DNA of 64,000 nt. Origin: an uncultured Chromatiaceae bacterium. GTDB lineage: Bacteria; Pseudomonadota; Gammaproteobacteria; Enterobacterales; Alteromonadaceae. The stretch lies in the NCBI GenBank assembly GCA_937978655.1, contig CALJUX010000088.1, positions 1-64,000 on the forward strand. Direction: 5' to 3'. Below, one piece after another: positions 24,747 to 33,729 of this stretch; position 1 is the stretch's first letter, and each line of letters begins with the position of its first letter. A program made the translations under genes and the position numbers. The notes under the pieces were generated by a model. The model was not told where the DNA came from. It did not search any database and saw only the letters and a list, made by a program, of their open reading frames with translations.

Positions 24747-25556
24747 ATGAGCCTGAACGATTTTATCAAGCACCGGCCTTTTGAGCCGGATGCCGAAGTG
24801 CTGGAGCTGCTGCGTAACTGGCCAGCGCCGGAATTTCAGGCCGGTTCTTCGAAAAAAACAAATAAAACCAATGCGTTGAACAAAGCTCCACCGCAACCTG
24901 GTGAGCGGTTGCTGGCGCGCCAGCCTGAAGTGGAAGAGATTAAACCGCTGACGGCGGATGATATCGAACAAATCCGTCAGGCGGCTTTTGACGAAGGGCT
25001 GGGGCAGGGCAAAGAAGAAGGTTTTAGTCAGGGGTATGCCGAAGGCCGCGAACAGGGCTATCAGGACGGCCTGCAACAAGGCCTGGCGGAGGGGCGTAAA
25101 ACCGGCCTCGCCGAAGGTGAAGGCCTGATTGCCGAGCAACTGGCGCAGTTACAGCAACTGCTTGGCCAGCTGCAGCAGCCGCTGCAACAGATAGATCAGC
25201 GCGTCGAACAGTCTTTGTTAGATTTGGCCATTGCGATGGCACAGGCCGTGGTGGCTGTGGAGGTGCAAACCAATCCGCAGGTGATGCTGCAAACCTTGCG
25301 TCAGGCGATTGACGCCTTGCCGCTGCAGGCCAGTCAAATCCAGATCCGTTTGCATCCACAGGACCTTGCTGTGATCCAACAACATTACAGTGCAGAGGAT
25401 TTAGCGCAGCGCCAGTGGCAACTGCGGGCAGAACCGGCGCTGGAGATAGGGGATATCCGCATTGATGCCGGTGATTCTTCCGTCGAACGATCGCTAAAAC
25501 AACGCATCCGGCAAAGTCTGGAACACTTCCTGCAATCCCCTGAACATTCTGAATAA
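24747..25556 (+). CDS. fliH: Flagellar export ATPase regulator FliH
   Basis: A 269-residue protein of the FliH/HrpE family that holds the FliI ATPase and brings it to the export gate. The middle part has the repeated G-xxx-G pattern typical of FliH (AFDEGLGQGKEEGFSQGYAE, then GREQGYQDGLQQGLAEGRKT; about 77-116), expected to form a helical dimer. The C-terminal half (DLAIAMAQAVVAVEVQTNPQ) is the stalk-like FliI-binding domain. GGAG stands eight bases before the ATG. It lies between fliG and fliI. Confidence 0.93.
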   Translation: MSLNDFIKHRPFEPDAEVLELLRNWPAPEFQAGSSKKTNKTNALNKAPPQPGERLLARQPEVEEIKPLTADDIEQIRQAAFDEGLGQGKEEGFSQGYAEGREQGYQDGLQQGLAEGRKTGLAEGEGLIAEQLAQLQQLLGQLQQPLQQIDQRVEQSLLDLAIAMAQAVVAVEVQTNPQVMLQTLRQAIDALPLQASQIQIRLHPQDLAVIQQHYSAEDLAQRQWQLRAEPALEIGDIRIDAGDSSVERSLKQRIRQSLEHFLQSPEHSE

Positions 25557-25577
25557 AATTCCGGTTGTGCCAAAAAC

Positions 25578-26927
25578 ATGACGATTGAATCCCGCAGCAG
25601 CAGTCTGGCTGAGCGTCTGGCGCAGCAAAACCAGTATATCCGGCAGAACCGGCCCGTGGTGGCCGGTCGGCTGGTGCGGGTGGTCGGGCTGACGCTGGAA
25701 GCCACCGGTTTATCTGCGGCAATTGGCCAGACCTGTCGGGTGGATACTTTTGACGGTGAATTACTGGCTGAAGTGGTGGGGTTTGCCCAGGACCGGATTT
25801 TCCTGATGCCCAAAGACGACATCACCGGCGTGATCCCGGGCGCCCGGGTGACGCCACTCAGCGACTATCTGGGCGTGCCGCTGACCATGGCGTTGCTGGG
25901 CCGGGTCATCGATGGCGCCGGCAATCCGCTGGATGGCAAAGGCCCGGTGCGGGCCAATGAATTTGCCCGGCAGAAAAAAAATCCAATCAATCCGCTCAAT
26001 CGCCGGCCAGTCAAACAACCGCTGGATGTTGGCGTGCGCGCCATCAACAGCATTATCACCGTTGGGAAAGGCCAGCGGATGGGCTTGTTTGCCGGCTCCG
26101 GCGTCGGTAAATCGGTGTTGCTCGGCATGATGACTCGCGGCACTGCCGCCGATGTGATTGTGGTTGGGCTGGTAGGTGAGCGTGGCCGTGAGGTCAAAGA
26201 ATTTATCGACGAAATCCTCGGTGATGAGGGCCGGAAACGCTCGGTCGTAGTGGCGGCGCCGGCAGATGTGTCGCCGCTGATGCGGCTGAAAGGCTGTGAA
26301 ACAGCAGTACAAATTGCCGAGTATTTTCGCGATCAGGGGCTTGATGTGCTGCTGCTGCTTGATTCAGTGACCCGGTATGCCCAGGCGCAGCGCGAAATTG
26401 CGCTGGCAGTGGGTGAGCCGCCGGCCACCAAAGGCTATCCGCCTTCCGTATTTGCCAAATTACCGGCGCTGGTGGAACGCGCCGGCAACGGCGGTGAAGG
26501 TCAGGGGTCCATCACGGCGTTTTACACTGTGTTATCGGAAGGCGACGACCTGCAGGATCCCATCGCCGATGCGGCGCGGGCTATCCTCGACGGCCACATC
26601 GTGTTATCGCGCCAACTGGCGGACAGCGGCCATTTCCCGGCCATTGATATTGAACGCTCCATCAGCCGGGTCATGCCGGCAGTGACCAGCATGGAGCATC
26701 AGAAACTGGCGCGTGCGGTCAAGCAGCTTTATGCCAGTTTCAGTCAAAGTAAAGATCTGATCTCCATTGGCGCATATGTCAAAGGTTCAGATCAGATGCT
26801 GGATCAGGCGATAGCGCTGATGCCAAAAATTAACCGGTTCCTGCAACAGGGCATGACAGATGTTGTGCCTTATGACGAGTGTCTGGCAGGCCTGAATACC
26901 TTGTTACCTGCCAACCGGAGCTTCTGA
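25578..26927 (+). CDS. fliI: Flagellum-specific ATPase FliI
   Basis: A 449-residue F1-beta-like ATPase that powers unloading and entry of flagellar export substrates. Walker A AGSGVGKS is at 172-179, the Walker B region is LLLLDSVTRYAQAQREIALA, and GEPPATKGYPPSVFAKLPAL is the FliI/YscN signature. The N-terminal segment up to residue 60 binds FliH. It is followed by fliJ after a two-base gap. Confidence 0.97.
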   Translation: MTIESRSSSLAERLAQQNQYIRQNRPVVAGRLVRVVGLTLEATGLSAAIGQTCRVDTFDGELLAEVVGFAQDRIFLMPKDDITGVIPGARVTPLSDYLGVPLTMALLGRVIDGAGNPLDGKGPVRANEFARQKKNPINPLNRRPVKQPLDVGVRAINSIITVGKGQRMGLFAGSGVGKSVLLGMMTRGTAADVIVVGLVGERGREVKEFIDEILGDEGRKRSVVVAAPADVSPLMRLKGCETAVQIAEYFRDQGLDVLLLLDSVTRYAQAQREIALAVGEPPATKGYPPSVFAKLPALVERAGNGGEGQGSITAFYTVLSEGDDLQDPIADAARAILDGHIVLSRQLADSGHFPAIDIERSISRVMPAVTSMEHQKLARAVKQLYASFSQSKDLISIGAYVKGSDQMLDQAIALMPKINRFLQQGMTDVVPYDECLAGLNTLLPANRSF

Positions 26928-26929
26928 AC

Positions 26930-27382
26930 ATGGCGCTGAAACAACTGCAATTATTAGTACAGGTGCAAAAAGAAAAAGAAGAAAAGCTGCTGGCGAATTT
27001 TGTGCAGGCTCAGCAGTTTTTGCAAACCAGTAACGAGCGTTATCAGGGGCTGGCGGATTATCGGACCGACTATATCCGCCAGACCCAACAGCGCGGCGCC
27101 GAAGGGGTGCAAAGCCGTCAGTTTAACCAGTACCTGAATTTTATTACCAAACTGGATCAGGCGTTAGAGCAGCAGAATCTGCAGATCCAGCAGGCGCAGC
27201 GTGTTGTCGATATGCGCCGCACCGCCTGGCTCGCTATGCAAAAGAAACGCAAAGCGATTGAATTGCTGATCGATAAAGAACTGGCCGCCAGCCAGCAGCG
27301 GCAAAACCGGCTGGAGCAAAAATTACTCGATGAAATTGCCACTCAGCAATTTTTCCGCCGCTTACAACAAACAGGTGTGTGA
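26930..27382 (+). CDS. fliJ: Flagellar export chaperone FliJ
   Basis: A 150-residue, almost fully helical, Gln/Arg/Lys-rich coiled-coil protein (QVQKEKEEKLLANFVQAQQF near the start, AQRVVDMRRTAWLAMQKKRK later), as in FliJ, the gamma-like stalk of the export ATPase. The start ATG at 26930 has CGGAG nine bases upstream and gives the usual MALKQLQ start; a longer frame reaching into fliI is not supported. Sequence identity in this family is low, so the call rests on size, coiled coil and position between fliI and fliK. Confidence 0.92.
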   Translation: MALKQLQLLVQVQKEKEEKLLANFVQAQQFLQTSNERYQGLADYRTDYIRQTQQRGAEGVQSRQFNQYLNFITKLDQALEQQNLQIQQAQRVVDMRRTAWLAMQKKRKAIELLIDKELAASQQRQNRLEQKLLDEIATQQFFRRLQQTGV

Positions 27383-27476
27383 CTTTTATCAGTCTGGCGC
27401 GGAATTTGTATGAATTCGGATAAAACTAGCTCTATAAAACGAAAGCAGTCCGCGACAAGCGGTCGGAGGCGTGATG

Positions 27477-29318
27477 ATGAATCTCAGTATTAACCTGACG
27501 TTGGGCAGCCCTGGTGCCGACAGTGTGCTGAATACAGCGCCGGCAGAAGAGGGCGCTGCCGACAGCTTCAGCCAGGCATTGGCCGATGAGCTGAGTGGTC
27601 AGGAACTGGCGCCATCAGTCACGCTCGCTGACGCTGAAGGCACAGAGCCAATACTGCCGGAGCTGATTGCCACGTGGCAACCCGTTGCCGTCACAGAGGA
27701 GACCGTCACAGGGAAAGACGGCCAGATCTGGCTGGATGATCCGATAGCCGGCCTGCCAGTCGCGACAGACGAGGCCGAGGCTTTGGCTGTGATTGGCGAA
27801 GAAGACAAGCCGTGGCTGGATATTATCGAAAAAGCCAAAAGCTACAGCCCGGCACTGCAAACAAATAAAAGCAGCCATGACAGTGTGCCAGAGCTTCCTC
27901 CTGCTGCAGAGCCTGAGGCTGCCGCTTTACCCGCGATGGCAGTGGCATCAGGTCAGACTGATACTGCGCTGTTGTCTGGTGCGCAGCCTCCAGCCAACGC
28001 CGGGCAAGCGCCATCTGAGGTGGTACCGGTGCTGGCTGACACGCTGCCGGATGTGGTTACTGCACCGGACATCGCGCTGCCGGGGGCACAACCGGCCGCG
28101 TCTGCCGACACTGCTGCCGTGCAATTGCCGCTGACATCAGGGCCGCAGGAAGGCACAAAGCCACTGCAGCCAGAGCTGGCCAATAGCCCAACCACCACCG
28201 TGACAGCCGCTGCCGTCATCGATGGCGCAGAAGTCGCGGCTCCGGTTGCAACACCATCACTCAGTGCTGGCGTAAGCCAGTCATCAGCCGCCGACACGGC
28301 CGCACCAGCTGACGCTGTGGATACACAGCACAGTGCGCAACAGCCCGCGGTGCTGAGTCAGGTTGCAGTGGCCAGCAGCGAAACACCAGCTGCGCCGGCG
28401 GCTTCGGCGCAGCAGACCGCCCAGGTCAATAAAGTGACAGCACAGCCAGTGGCTGCAGGCGCCGCAGCTGAGGCAGAGGTTGTGGCTATGGTCAGTACGG
28501 CGGATCCTGTGCAGCAGGCGGCCGTGATGACAGAGACGCTGGCCAGTGCTGGCGCGGTCAGTCGGCCAGTCCAGGCCACAGCTTCGGAGAAAGCCCCGGC
28601 GGCTAATGCCTTTGCCGAACATTTAAAAACGCAAAATCAAACACTGGCCCAGCAACAACAGCAACAATCTGGAGCTGAGCAACAGCCTGGTCAGGGCCAG
28701 GCCAAAGCCAGTGCCGGTCTGGAACCGGTCGCGGTAAATCTGCCAGCAGCGTCGGCGGGCCCGGTGCCGGTGTTCGCGTCGCATTTACAACAAGCCGCTG
28801 AAGCCACGTCTGCGCAGACGCCGCTGGTGCAGCCATTGAGTCACAGCAGCCTGACTGCCACCGGCCACACCGCGTTATCCGCCCGGCCGGCTGACATCAC
28901 TCCCTGGCAGGCACCTTTGGCCTTAGCAGATCCCTCGGCGGCCCAGCAAATCAAAGATCGGGTGATGGTACAAATTCAGCACAAACTGCAGACGGCGGAA
29001 GTGCAGCTGCATCCGGAAGACTTAGGCTCGATGCAAATTAAACTGAATTTGCAGCAGGACCAGCTCAGCGTGCAGTTTATTGTGCAGCAGGGCGCAGCCA
29101 AAGAAGCGCTGGAGCAACAAATGCCAAGGCTGCGTGACATGCTGGAACAACAAGGGATCCTGCTCAGTGAGGGTCAGGTGGAGCAACGTCAGGCCGGCTC
29201 CGGCAACGAGCAGCAGCAGAGCCGGCAGTCTCAGGCGCATGATGCTGATATAGACATTGCGCCAGTGCAGACGGTGCAGATGCGTGTCTCTGATCGAGTG
29301 GTGGATTTTTACGCATAA
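27477..29318 (+). CDS. fliK: Flagellar hook-length control protein FliK
   Basis: A 613-residue secreted ruler protein. The C-terminal Flg_hook domain (QQIKDRVMVQIQHKLQTAEV, then VQLHPEDLGSMQIKLNLQQD; about 485-590) switches export specificity from hook to filament. The first 450 residues are Ala/Pro/Val/Thr/Gln-rich and of low complexity, as expected for a flexible ruler, and longer than in enterobacteria (about 405). Three start codons in frame (GTG 27471, ATG 27474, ATG 27477) follow GGAGG at 27465-27469; the last has the best spacing. A 94-base gap separates it from fliJ. Confidence 0.92.
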   Translation: MNLSINLTLGSPGADSVLNTAPAEEGAADSFSQALADELSGQELAPSVTLADAEGTEPILPELIATWQPVAVTEETVTGKDGQIWLDDPIAGLPVATDEAEALAVIGEEDKPWLDIIEKAKSYSPALQTNKSSHDSVPELPPAAEPEAAALPAMAVASGQTDTALLSGAQPPANAGQAPSEVVPVLADTLPDVVTAPDIALPGAQPAASADTAAVQLPLTSGPQEGTKPLQPELANSPTTTVTAAAVIDGAEVAAPVATPSLSAGVSQSSAADTAAPADAVDTQHSAQQPAVLSQVAVASSETPAAPAASAQQTAQVNKVTAQPVAAGAAAEAEVVAMVSTADPVQQAAVMTETLASAGAVSRPVQATASEKAPAANAFAEHLKTQNQTLAQQQQQQSGAEQQPGQGQAKASAGLEPVAVNLPAASAGPVPVFASHLQQAAEATSAQTPLVQPLSHSSLTATGHTALSARPADITPWQAPLALADPSAAQQIKDRVMVQIQHKLQTAEVQLHPEDLGSMQIKLNLQQDQLSVQFIVQQGAAKEALEQQMPRLRDMLEQQGILLSEGQVEQRQAGSGNEQQQSRQSQAHDADIDIAPVQTVQMRVSDRVVDFYA

Positions 29319-29422
29319 AAGCTGGCCGGATGCAGACAAAACGGCCGGATGTGCCGATGTTGATTGCCTTTGTCCCGTAACGAAGTAAATAATAACCAAA
29401 ACAACGGACACGGAGCCTGACA

Positions 29423-29971
29423 ATGGCAGCGGAAAAAGAACTTCAGATTGCTGATGGCGGCAATAAAAAGAAAAAAATGATCATTATCGCAGCAGCTGCA
29501 GTGGTGTTACTCGGTGGTGGTGGTGCGGCGTTTATGATGATGGGCGGCGATCCGCCGCCGGTAGCTGAAGCCGCAGGCGCACCAGCTGCTGAAGGCGCAG
29601 CCGCACCGGCCGATGGTGCCGCGCCGGCCGCAGCTGGCGGTGCTGAGATGGGATCCGCGTTGTATGTCGGCATGCCGCGGCCTTTTGTGTTTAACGTGGC
29701 AGGCGCCAGCCGTGACCGGCTGGTGCAAATCAAAGCGCAGCTGCTGGTGCGTGGCACACAGAACGAAGAAACTGCCAAACAACATATTCCATTGATTGAA
29801 AGTACCATGCTGCGCACTTTCAGTAAGGCCAATGCCGACGAGCTGGTGACTGCCGCCGGCAAAGAAGCCATCAAAGCGGCGGCACTGAAAGATGTACAGG
29901 AAGCGCTGAACGGCGTGGCGGGTTCACCTGTGGTGGAAGAGATCCTGTTTACCGGGTTTGTGATGCAGTAA
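29423..29971 (+). CDS. fliL: Flagellar basal-body associated protein FliL
   Basis: A 182-residue single-pass membrane protein. Lys-rich residues 15-19 precede a membrane helix at about 20-42 (MIIIAAAAVVLLGGGGAAFM). Residues 46-75 are an Ala/Gly/Pro-rich linker. The periplasmic domain follows (LYVGMPRPFVFNVAGASRDR, IPLIESTMLRTFSK, VEEILFTGFVMQ). FliL surrounds the stator units and supports torque. The linker is longer and more repetitive than usual. It starts the fliLMNOPQR-flhB run after a 104-base gap. Confidence 0.95.
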   Translation: MAAEKELQIADGGNKKKKMIIIAAAAVVLLGGGGAAFMMMGGDPPPVAEAAGAPAAEGAAAPADGAAPAAAGGAEMGSALYVGMPRPFVFNVAGASRDRLVQIKAQLLVRGTQNEETAKQHIPLIESTMLRTFSKANADELVTAAGKEAIKAAALKDVQEALNGVAGSPVVEEILFTGFVMQ

Positions 29972-29998
29972 GGCCGGTGTTTACCGGAGGGCAACAGA

Positions 29999-31096
29999 TT
30001 GACTGATTTATTATCCCAGGACGAAATTGACGCGCTACTTCATGGTGTTGATGACGTCGAAGAAGAAGAGATCGAAGAAAGTTCCGGTCCGGGTGGCAGA
30101 CGCTCGGCGATGGAATATGACTTCTCTTCGCAGGATCGGATTGTCCGGGGCCGGATGCCGACGCTGGAGATGGTCAACGAACGTTTTGCCCGCCATATGC
30201 GCATCAGTTTGTTTAACATGATGCGCCGTACTGCTGAAGTGTCGATCAACGGCGTGCAGATGATCAAATTCGGTGAGTACGTGCACACGTTATTCGTCCC
30301 GACCAGTCTGAATATGGTGCGGTTTCGTCCGCTCAAGGGGACCGGCCTTATCACGATGGAAGCGCGGCTGGTATTTATCCTGGTTGACAACTTCTTTGGT
30401 GGCGACGGCCGTTACCACGCCAAAATTGAAGGCCGTGAGTTTACGCCGACCGAACGCCGGATCATTCAGATGCTGCTGAAGCTGATTTTCGAAGATTACA
30501 AAGAAGCCTGGGCGCCGGTCATGGACGTCTCCTTTGAATATCTCGACAGTGAAGTGAACCCGGCGATGGCCAACATCGTGAGCCCAACTGAAGTGGTCGT
30601 GATCAGCTCGTTTCACATCGAGCTGGATGGCGGTGGCGGTGATTTCCACGTCGCGCTGCCGTATTCAATGCTGGAGCCTATCCGCGAGCTGCTGGACGCC
30701 GGTGTGCAAAGTGACAAAGAAGACACTGACCTGCGCTGGAGTAAGGCGCTGCGTGATGAAATCATGGATGTTAAAGTCAATCTGACCACCAAAATGATGG
30801 ACGTTGAATTGTCGCTGGAACAGGTGATGAACCTCAAAGCCGGCGACATTATTCCGGTTGAGATCCCCGAGACTATTACGGTTCTTATCGAAGATCTGCC
30901 AACCTATCGCGCCAAAATGGGCAAATCCCGCGACAACGTCGCACTGAAAATTGTAGAGAAAATCAAACGACCAGAATCGGTGAAATCTGAATTGCACGTC
31001 TTCACCAAAGGCGGCCGGCGCTTAGACAGTGACGCCGATATCAGCGAACTGGAAGCCGATTTGATCCTGAACGAACGCACTGAGGAAAGATGGTAA
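29999..31096 (+). CDS. fliM: Flagellar motor switch protein FliM
   Basis: A 365-residue C-ring protein. The N-terminal peptide LLSQDEIDALLHG (3-15) is the docking site for phosphorylated CheY. The middle CheC-like domain (EYDFSSQDRIVRGRMPTLEM onward) binds FliG, and the C-terminal SpoA domain binds FliN. The start is TTG at 29999, with GGAGG eight bases upstream. It is longer by about 30 residues than E. coli FliM. The stop overlaps the fliN start. Confidence 0.97.
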   Translation: MTDLLSQDEIDALLHGVDDVEEEEIEESSGPGGRRSAMEYDFSSQDRIVRGRMPTLEMVNERFARHMRISLFNMMRRTAEVSINGVQMIKFGEYVHTLFVPTSLNMVRFRPLKGTGLITMEARLVFILVDNFFGGDGRYHAKIEGREFTPTERRIIQMLLKLIFEDYKEAWAPVMDVSFEYLDSEVNPAMANIVSPTEVVVISSFHIELDGGGGDFHVALPYSMLEPIRELLDAGVQSDKEDTDLRWSKALRDEIMDVKVNLTTKMMDVELSLEQVMNLKAGDIIPVEIPETITVLIEDLPTYRAKMGKSRDNVALKIVEKIKRPESVKSELHVFTKGGRRLDSDADISELEADLILNERTEERW

Positions 31097-31488
31097 TGGC
31101 TGACGATAAAGACACCATGGACGAATGGGCGGCGGCGCTCGCCGAGGCTGAAGGCAGCACAGATGCAGCAGAAGCAGTTGAGCTGGACGAGTTGCAGGAA
31201 GAACATGCGCCGTTAAGTGGTGATGAGCGCCGCAAGCTCGATACCATTCTGGATATTCCGGTCACCATTTCGATGGAAGTTGGCCGGGCTAAAATCAGTA
31301 TCCGCAATCTGCTGCAGCTCAATCAGGGCTCGGTAGTGGAACTTGAGCGTGTGGCCGGTGAACCGCTGGACGTACTGGTCAACGGCACGCTGATCGCTCA
31401 TGGTGAAGTGGTGGTGGTGAATGATAAATTCGGCATCCGGCTGACCGATGTGATCAGTCAAATCGAACGTATTAAGAAGCTGCGTTAA
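31096..31488 (+). CDS. fliN: Flagellar motor switch protein FliN
   Basis: A 130-residue C-ring protein with an acidic N-terminal tail (MADDKDTMDEWAAALAEAEG) and a C-terminal SpoA domain (TILDIPVTISMEVGRAKISI onward). It forms the base of the C-ring with FliM and docks FliH. Two start codons are possible, ATG at 31090 and ATG at 31096; the second gives the usual MADD start and overlaps the fliM stop (TAATG). fliO follows after one base. Confidence 0.96.
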   Translation: MADDKDTMDEWAAALAEAEGSTDAAEAVELDELQEEHAPLSGDERRKLDTILDIPVTISMEVGRAKISIRNLLQLNQGSVVELERVAGEPLDVLVNGTLIAHGEVVVVNDKFGIRLTDVISQIERIKKLR

Positions 31489-31489
31489 G

Positions 31490-31918
31490 ATGCGCCACAA
31501 CACGCCTTGGTTGGCGGGCCTGCTGCTGAGCTGCGCCGCTATGCCTGCCGCTGTGCTGGCGCAGGTGGCATCACCGGCAAACGCGGTGACGCAGCCGCTG
31601 AAGCAGGGCGCCGGTTTACCTGGCCTCGGTCAGATCGTCATTTCTTTGGCGCTGGTGGTGGCGGCTATTGTGGTACTGGCGGTGCTTTATAAAAAACTGC
31701 AGCTGAAATTACCGGGTTCAAAACATTTTAAGCTGGTGGCCACGCTGCCAGTTGGTCAGAAAGAACGTATCTTAGTTATTGAAATACAAGGAAAACAACG
31801 AGTAATTGGTGTCACGCCACACAGCGTCAATTTCCTGTTTGACCTCGAAAACCCGCTTCCCGAAGAAAAGTTGGCATCAGATTTTCATACACAGCTGCAG
31901 TCGTTCCTGAAAAAATAA
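31490..31918 (+). CDS. fliO: Flagellar export assembly protein FliO
   Basis: A 142-residue protein with a likely cleaved N-terminal signal (LAGLLLSCAAMPAAVLAQ) and one membrane helix at about 45-66 (LGQIVISLALVVAAIVVLAV). A small cytosolic domain follows with VATLPVGQKERILVIEIQGK and VTPHSVNFLFDLE, as in FliO. FliO helps to assemble FliP into the export gate and is encoded directly upstream of fliP, as here. Confidence 0.92.
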   Translation: MRHNTPWLAGLLLSCAAMPAAVLAQVASPANAVTQPLKQGAGLPGLGQIVISLALVVAAIVVLAVLYKKLQLKLPGSKHFKLVATLPVGQKERILVIEIQGKQRVIGVTPHSVNFLFDLENPLPEEKLASDFHTQLQSFLKK

Positions 31919-31927
31919 GCTGCTGTG

Positions 31928-32671
31928 ATGTTCCGAATTCTTTTTGTGCTGCTGGTGCTGTTAAGCCCGGCAGTGCTTGCTGACAATACTGGCCTGTCGG
32001 CGCTGCAAATTACCACCAACCCTGACGGCAGTCAGGAATACAGTGTGACGCTGCAGGTGCTGGCGATGATGACCGCCCTGAGTTTCCTGCCGGCGGCGCT
32101 TATTATGATGACCAGTTTTACCCGGATCATCATCGTACTGGCCATTTTGCGCCAGGCGATGGGCCTGATGTCGAGCCCGTCGAATCAGGTGTTGATCGGC
32201 ATCACCTTATTCCTGACGTTTTTTATCATGGCGCCAACCTTTAAGCAGGTGAATGATCAGGCCATCCAGCCTTATCTGAAAGAAGACATCACGTCAGTGC
32301 AGGCGCTGGATGCGGCGATAAAACCGATGAAAGCCTTTATGCTGCATCAGACCCGCATCAAAGATCTGGAAACCTTTGCTGAGATCGCCGGCCACCCGAA
32401 AGTGGCCAGTAATCAGGATTATCCGATCACTATCGTGATCCCGGCTTTTGTCACTTCTGAGCTGAAAACCGCGTTTCAGATTGGCTTTATGATATTCATC
32501 CCGTTCCTGATCATCGATTTGGTGGTGGCGTCAGTCCTGATGGCGATGGGGATGATGATGTTGTCGCCGATGATTATTTCGCTGCCATTTAAGCTGATGA
32601 TGTTTGTGCTGGTGGACGGCTGGCTGCTGGTGATGGGTACGCTGGCAAACAGTTATGGTATAGGAGTCTGA
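31928..32671 (+). CDS. fliP: Flagellar export gate protein FliP
   Basis: A 247-residue polytopic membrane protein of the export gate. A signal peptide-like start (LFVLLVLLSPAVLADN) is typical of FliP. The conserved stretches LSFLPAALIMMTSFTRIIIV, MGLMSSPSNQVLIGITLFLT and FMIFIPFLIIDLVVASVLMA with GMMMLSP are all present. The ATG at 31928 is preferred to a GTG three bases upstream. It lies nine bases after fliO and one base before fliQ. Confidence 0.97.
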   Translation: MFRILFVLLVLLSPAVLADNTGLSALQITTNPDGSQEYSVTLQVLAMMTALSFLPAALIMMTSFTRIIIVLAILRQAMGLMSSPSNQVLIGITLFLTFFIMAPTFKQVNDQAIQPYLKEDITSVQALDAAIKPMKAFMLHQTRIKDLETFAEIAGHPKVASNQDYPITIVIPAFVTSELKTAFQIGFMIFIPFLIIDLVVASVLMAMGMMMLSPMIISLPFKLMMFVLVDGWLLVMGTLANSYGIGV

Positions 32672-32672
32672 G

Positions 32673-32942
32673 ATGACGCCGGAAACCTTTGTCGATATTC
32701 TGAACGACGCCTTGTATCTGGTGATCCTGCTGGTCAGTATCATTATTTTACCATCGTTGGCGGTAGGGCTGATGGTGTCCATTTTCCAGGCCGCGACTTC
32801 CATTAACGAACAAACCTTAAGTTTTTTACCACGGCTGATTGTTACATTACTGGCGCTGATCTACGGCGGGCACTGGATGACACAGACCCTGATGGATTAC
32901 ACCACGTCGCTGTTTTTATCTATTCCAACGTTGGTGAGCTGA
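32673..32942 (+). CDS. fliQ: Flagellar export gate protein FliQ
   Basis: An 89-residue protein with two membrane helices (about 12-38 and 50-75) and the conserved VGLMVSIFQAATSINEQTLS stretch. It forms part of the FliPQR gate with its neighbours. Length is exactly that of the family. Confidence 0.97.
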   Translation: MTPETFVDILNDALYLVILLVSIIILPSLAVGLMVSIFQAATSINEQTLSFLPRLIVTLLALIYGGHWMTQTLMDYTTSLFLSIPTLVS

Positions 32943-32943
32943 G

Positions 32944-33717
32944 ATGGAATACCCGTTGGCGGTGCTGATGCAGGGGATCGCTGATTTTTTGCTGCCGTTG
33001 TGCCGGGTCGGCGCTATGTTTGCACTGATGACCGGCATTGGCGCCAAAACGGTGCCAAACCGGATAAAACTCGGCCTGGCGGTGATGTTTACGCTGGTGA
33101 TTATGCCGGTGATCCCCCCCGTGAAAGACACCAACCTGCTGTCAGCGTTTACCGTGATCCAGGTCATGCAACAACTGCTGATTGGTTTTGCGATGGGATT
33201 TGTGTCGATGATTTTTATCAACACTTTTGTGCAGGCCGGCCAAATTCTTGCGACCCAGACCGGTCTTGGATTTTCGTCGCTGGTTGACCCGTCAAGCGGT
33301 ATCAGTATTCCAACCATTGGTCAGTTTTATTTAATTCTCGCCACTTTGTTGTTCTGGGTATATGACGGCCACCTGATCATGTTTCAGATGATAGTGTTCA
33401 GCTTTGAGTCGCTGCCGATTAACGGCCAGTGGTGGGATGTCTCCAATTACCTGACGATCGCTGAATTTGGCGGCTGGATCTTTGCCACTTCGCTGGCGAT
33501 TGTGCTGGCGCCGGTTACGGCGATGTTGCTGGTGAATCTGGCGTTTGGGGTGATGACCCGCGCGGCCCCACAGCTGAATATTTTTTCGATTGGTTTTCCG
33601 GTCACGATGATTGCCGGCCTGTTAATCCTGTGGCTGACGATGAATACCTTTATGTTCCACTTTAATCTGCAATGGCAGCACGGCATTGACGTGACCTGCA
33701 AGCTGATTGGCTGCTGA
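32944..33717 (+). CDS. fliR: Flagellar export gate protein FliR
   Basis: A 257-residue membrane protein with about six helices. The conserved FVSMIFINTFVQAGQILATQ and TGLGFSSLVDPSSGISIPTI stretch and the start LLPLCRVGAMFALMTGIGAK are typical. FliR closes the FliP5-FliQ4-FliR1 gate and contacts FlhB. flhB follows after 12 bases. Confidence 0.97.
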   Translation: MEYPLAVLMQGIADFLLPLCRVGAMFALMTGIGAKTVPNRIKLGLAVMFTLVIMPVIPPVKDTNLLSAFTVIQVMQQLLIGFAMGFVSMIFINTFVQAGQILATQTGLGFSSLVDPSSGISIPTIGQFYLILATLLFWVYDGHLIMFQMIVFSFESLPINGQWWDVSNYLTIAEFGGWIFATSLAIVLAPVTAMLLVNLAFGVMTRAAPQLNIFSIGFPVTMIAGLLILWLTMNTFMFHFNLQWQHGIDVTCKLIGC

Positions 33718-33729
33718 CGGAGGAATGCC

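Noticed and set aside
27395..27411. Sigma-54-like element before fliK (TGGCGCG-N4-TTGTA)
   Set aside because: The -12 element reads GT in place of the invariant GC, so the GG-N10-GC rule fails. It may be a decayed site.
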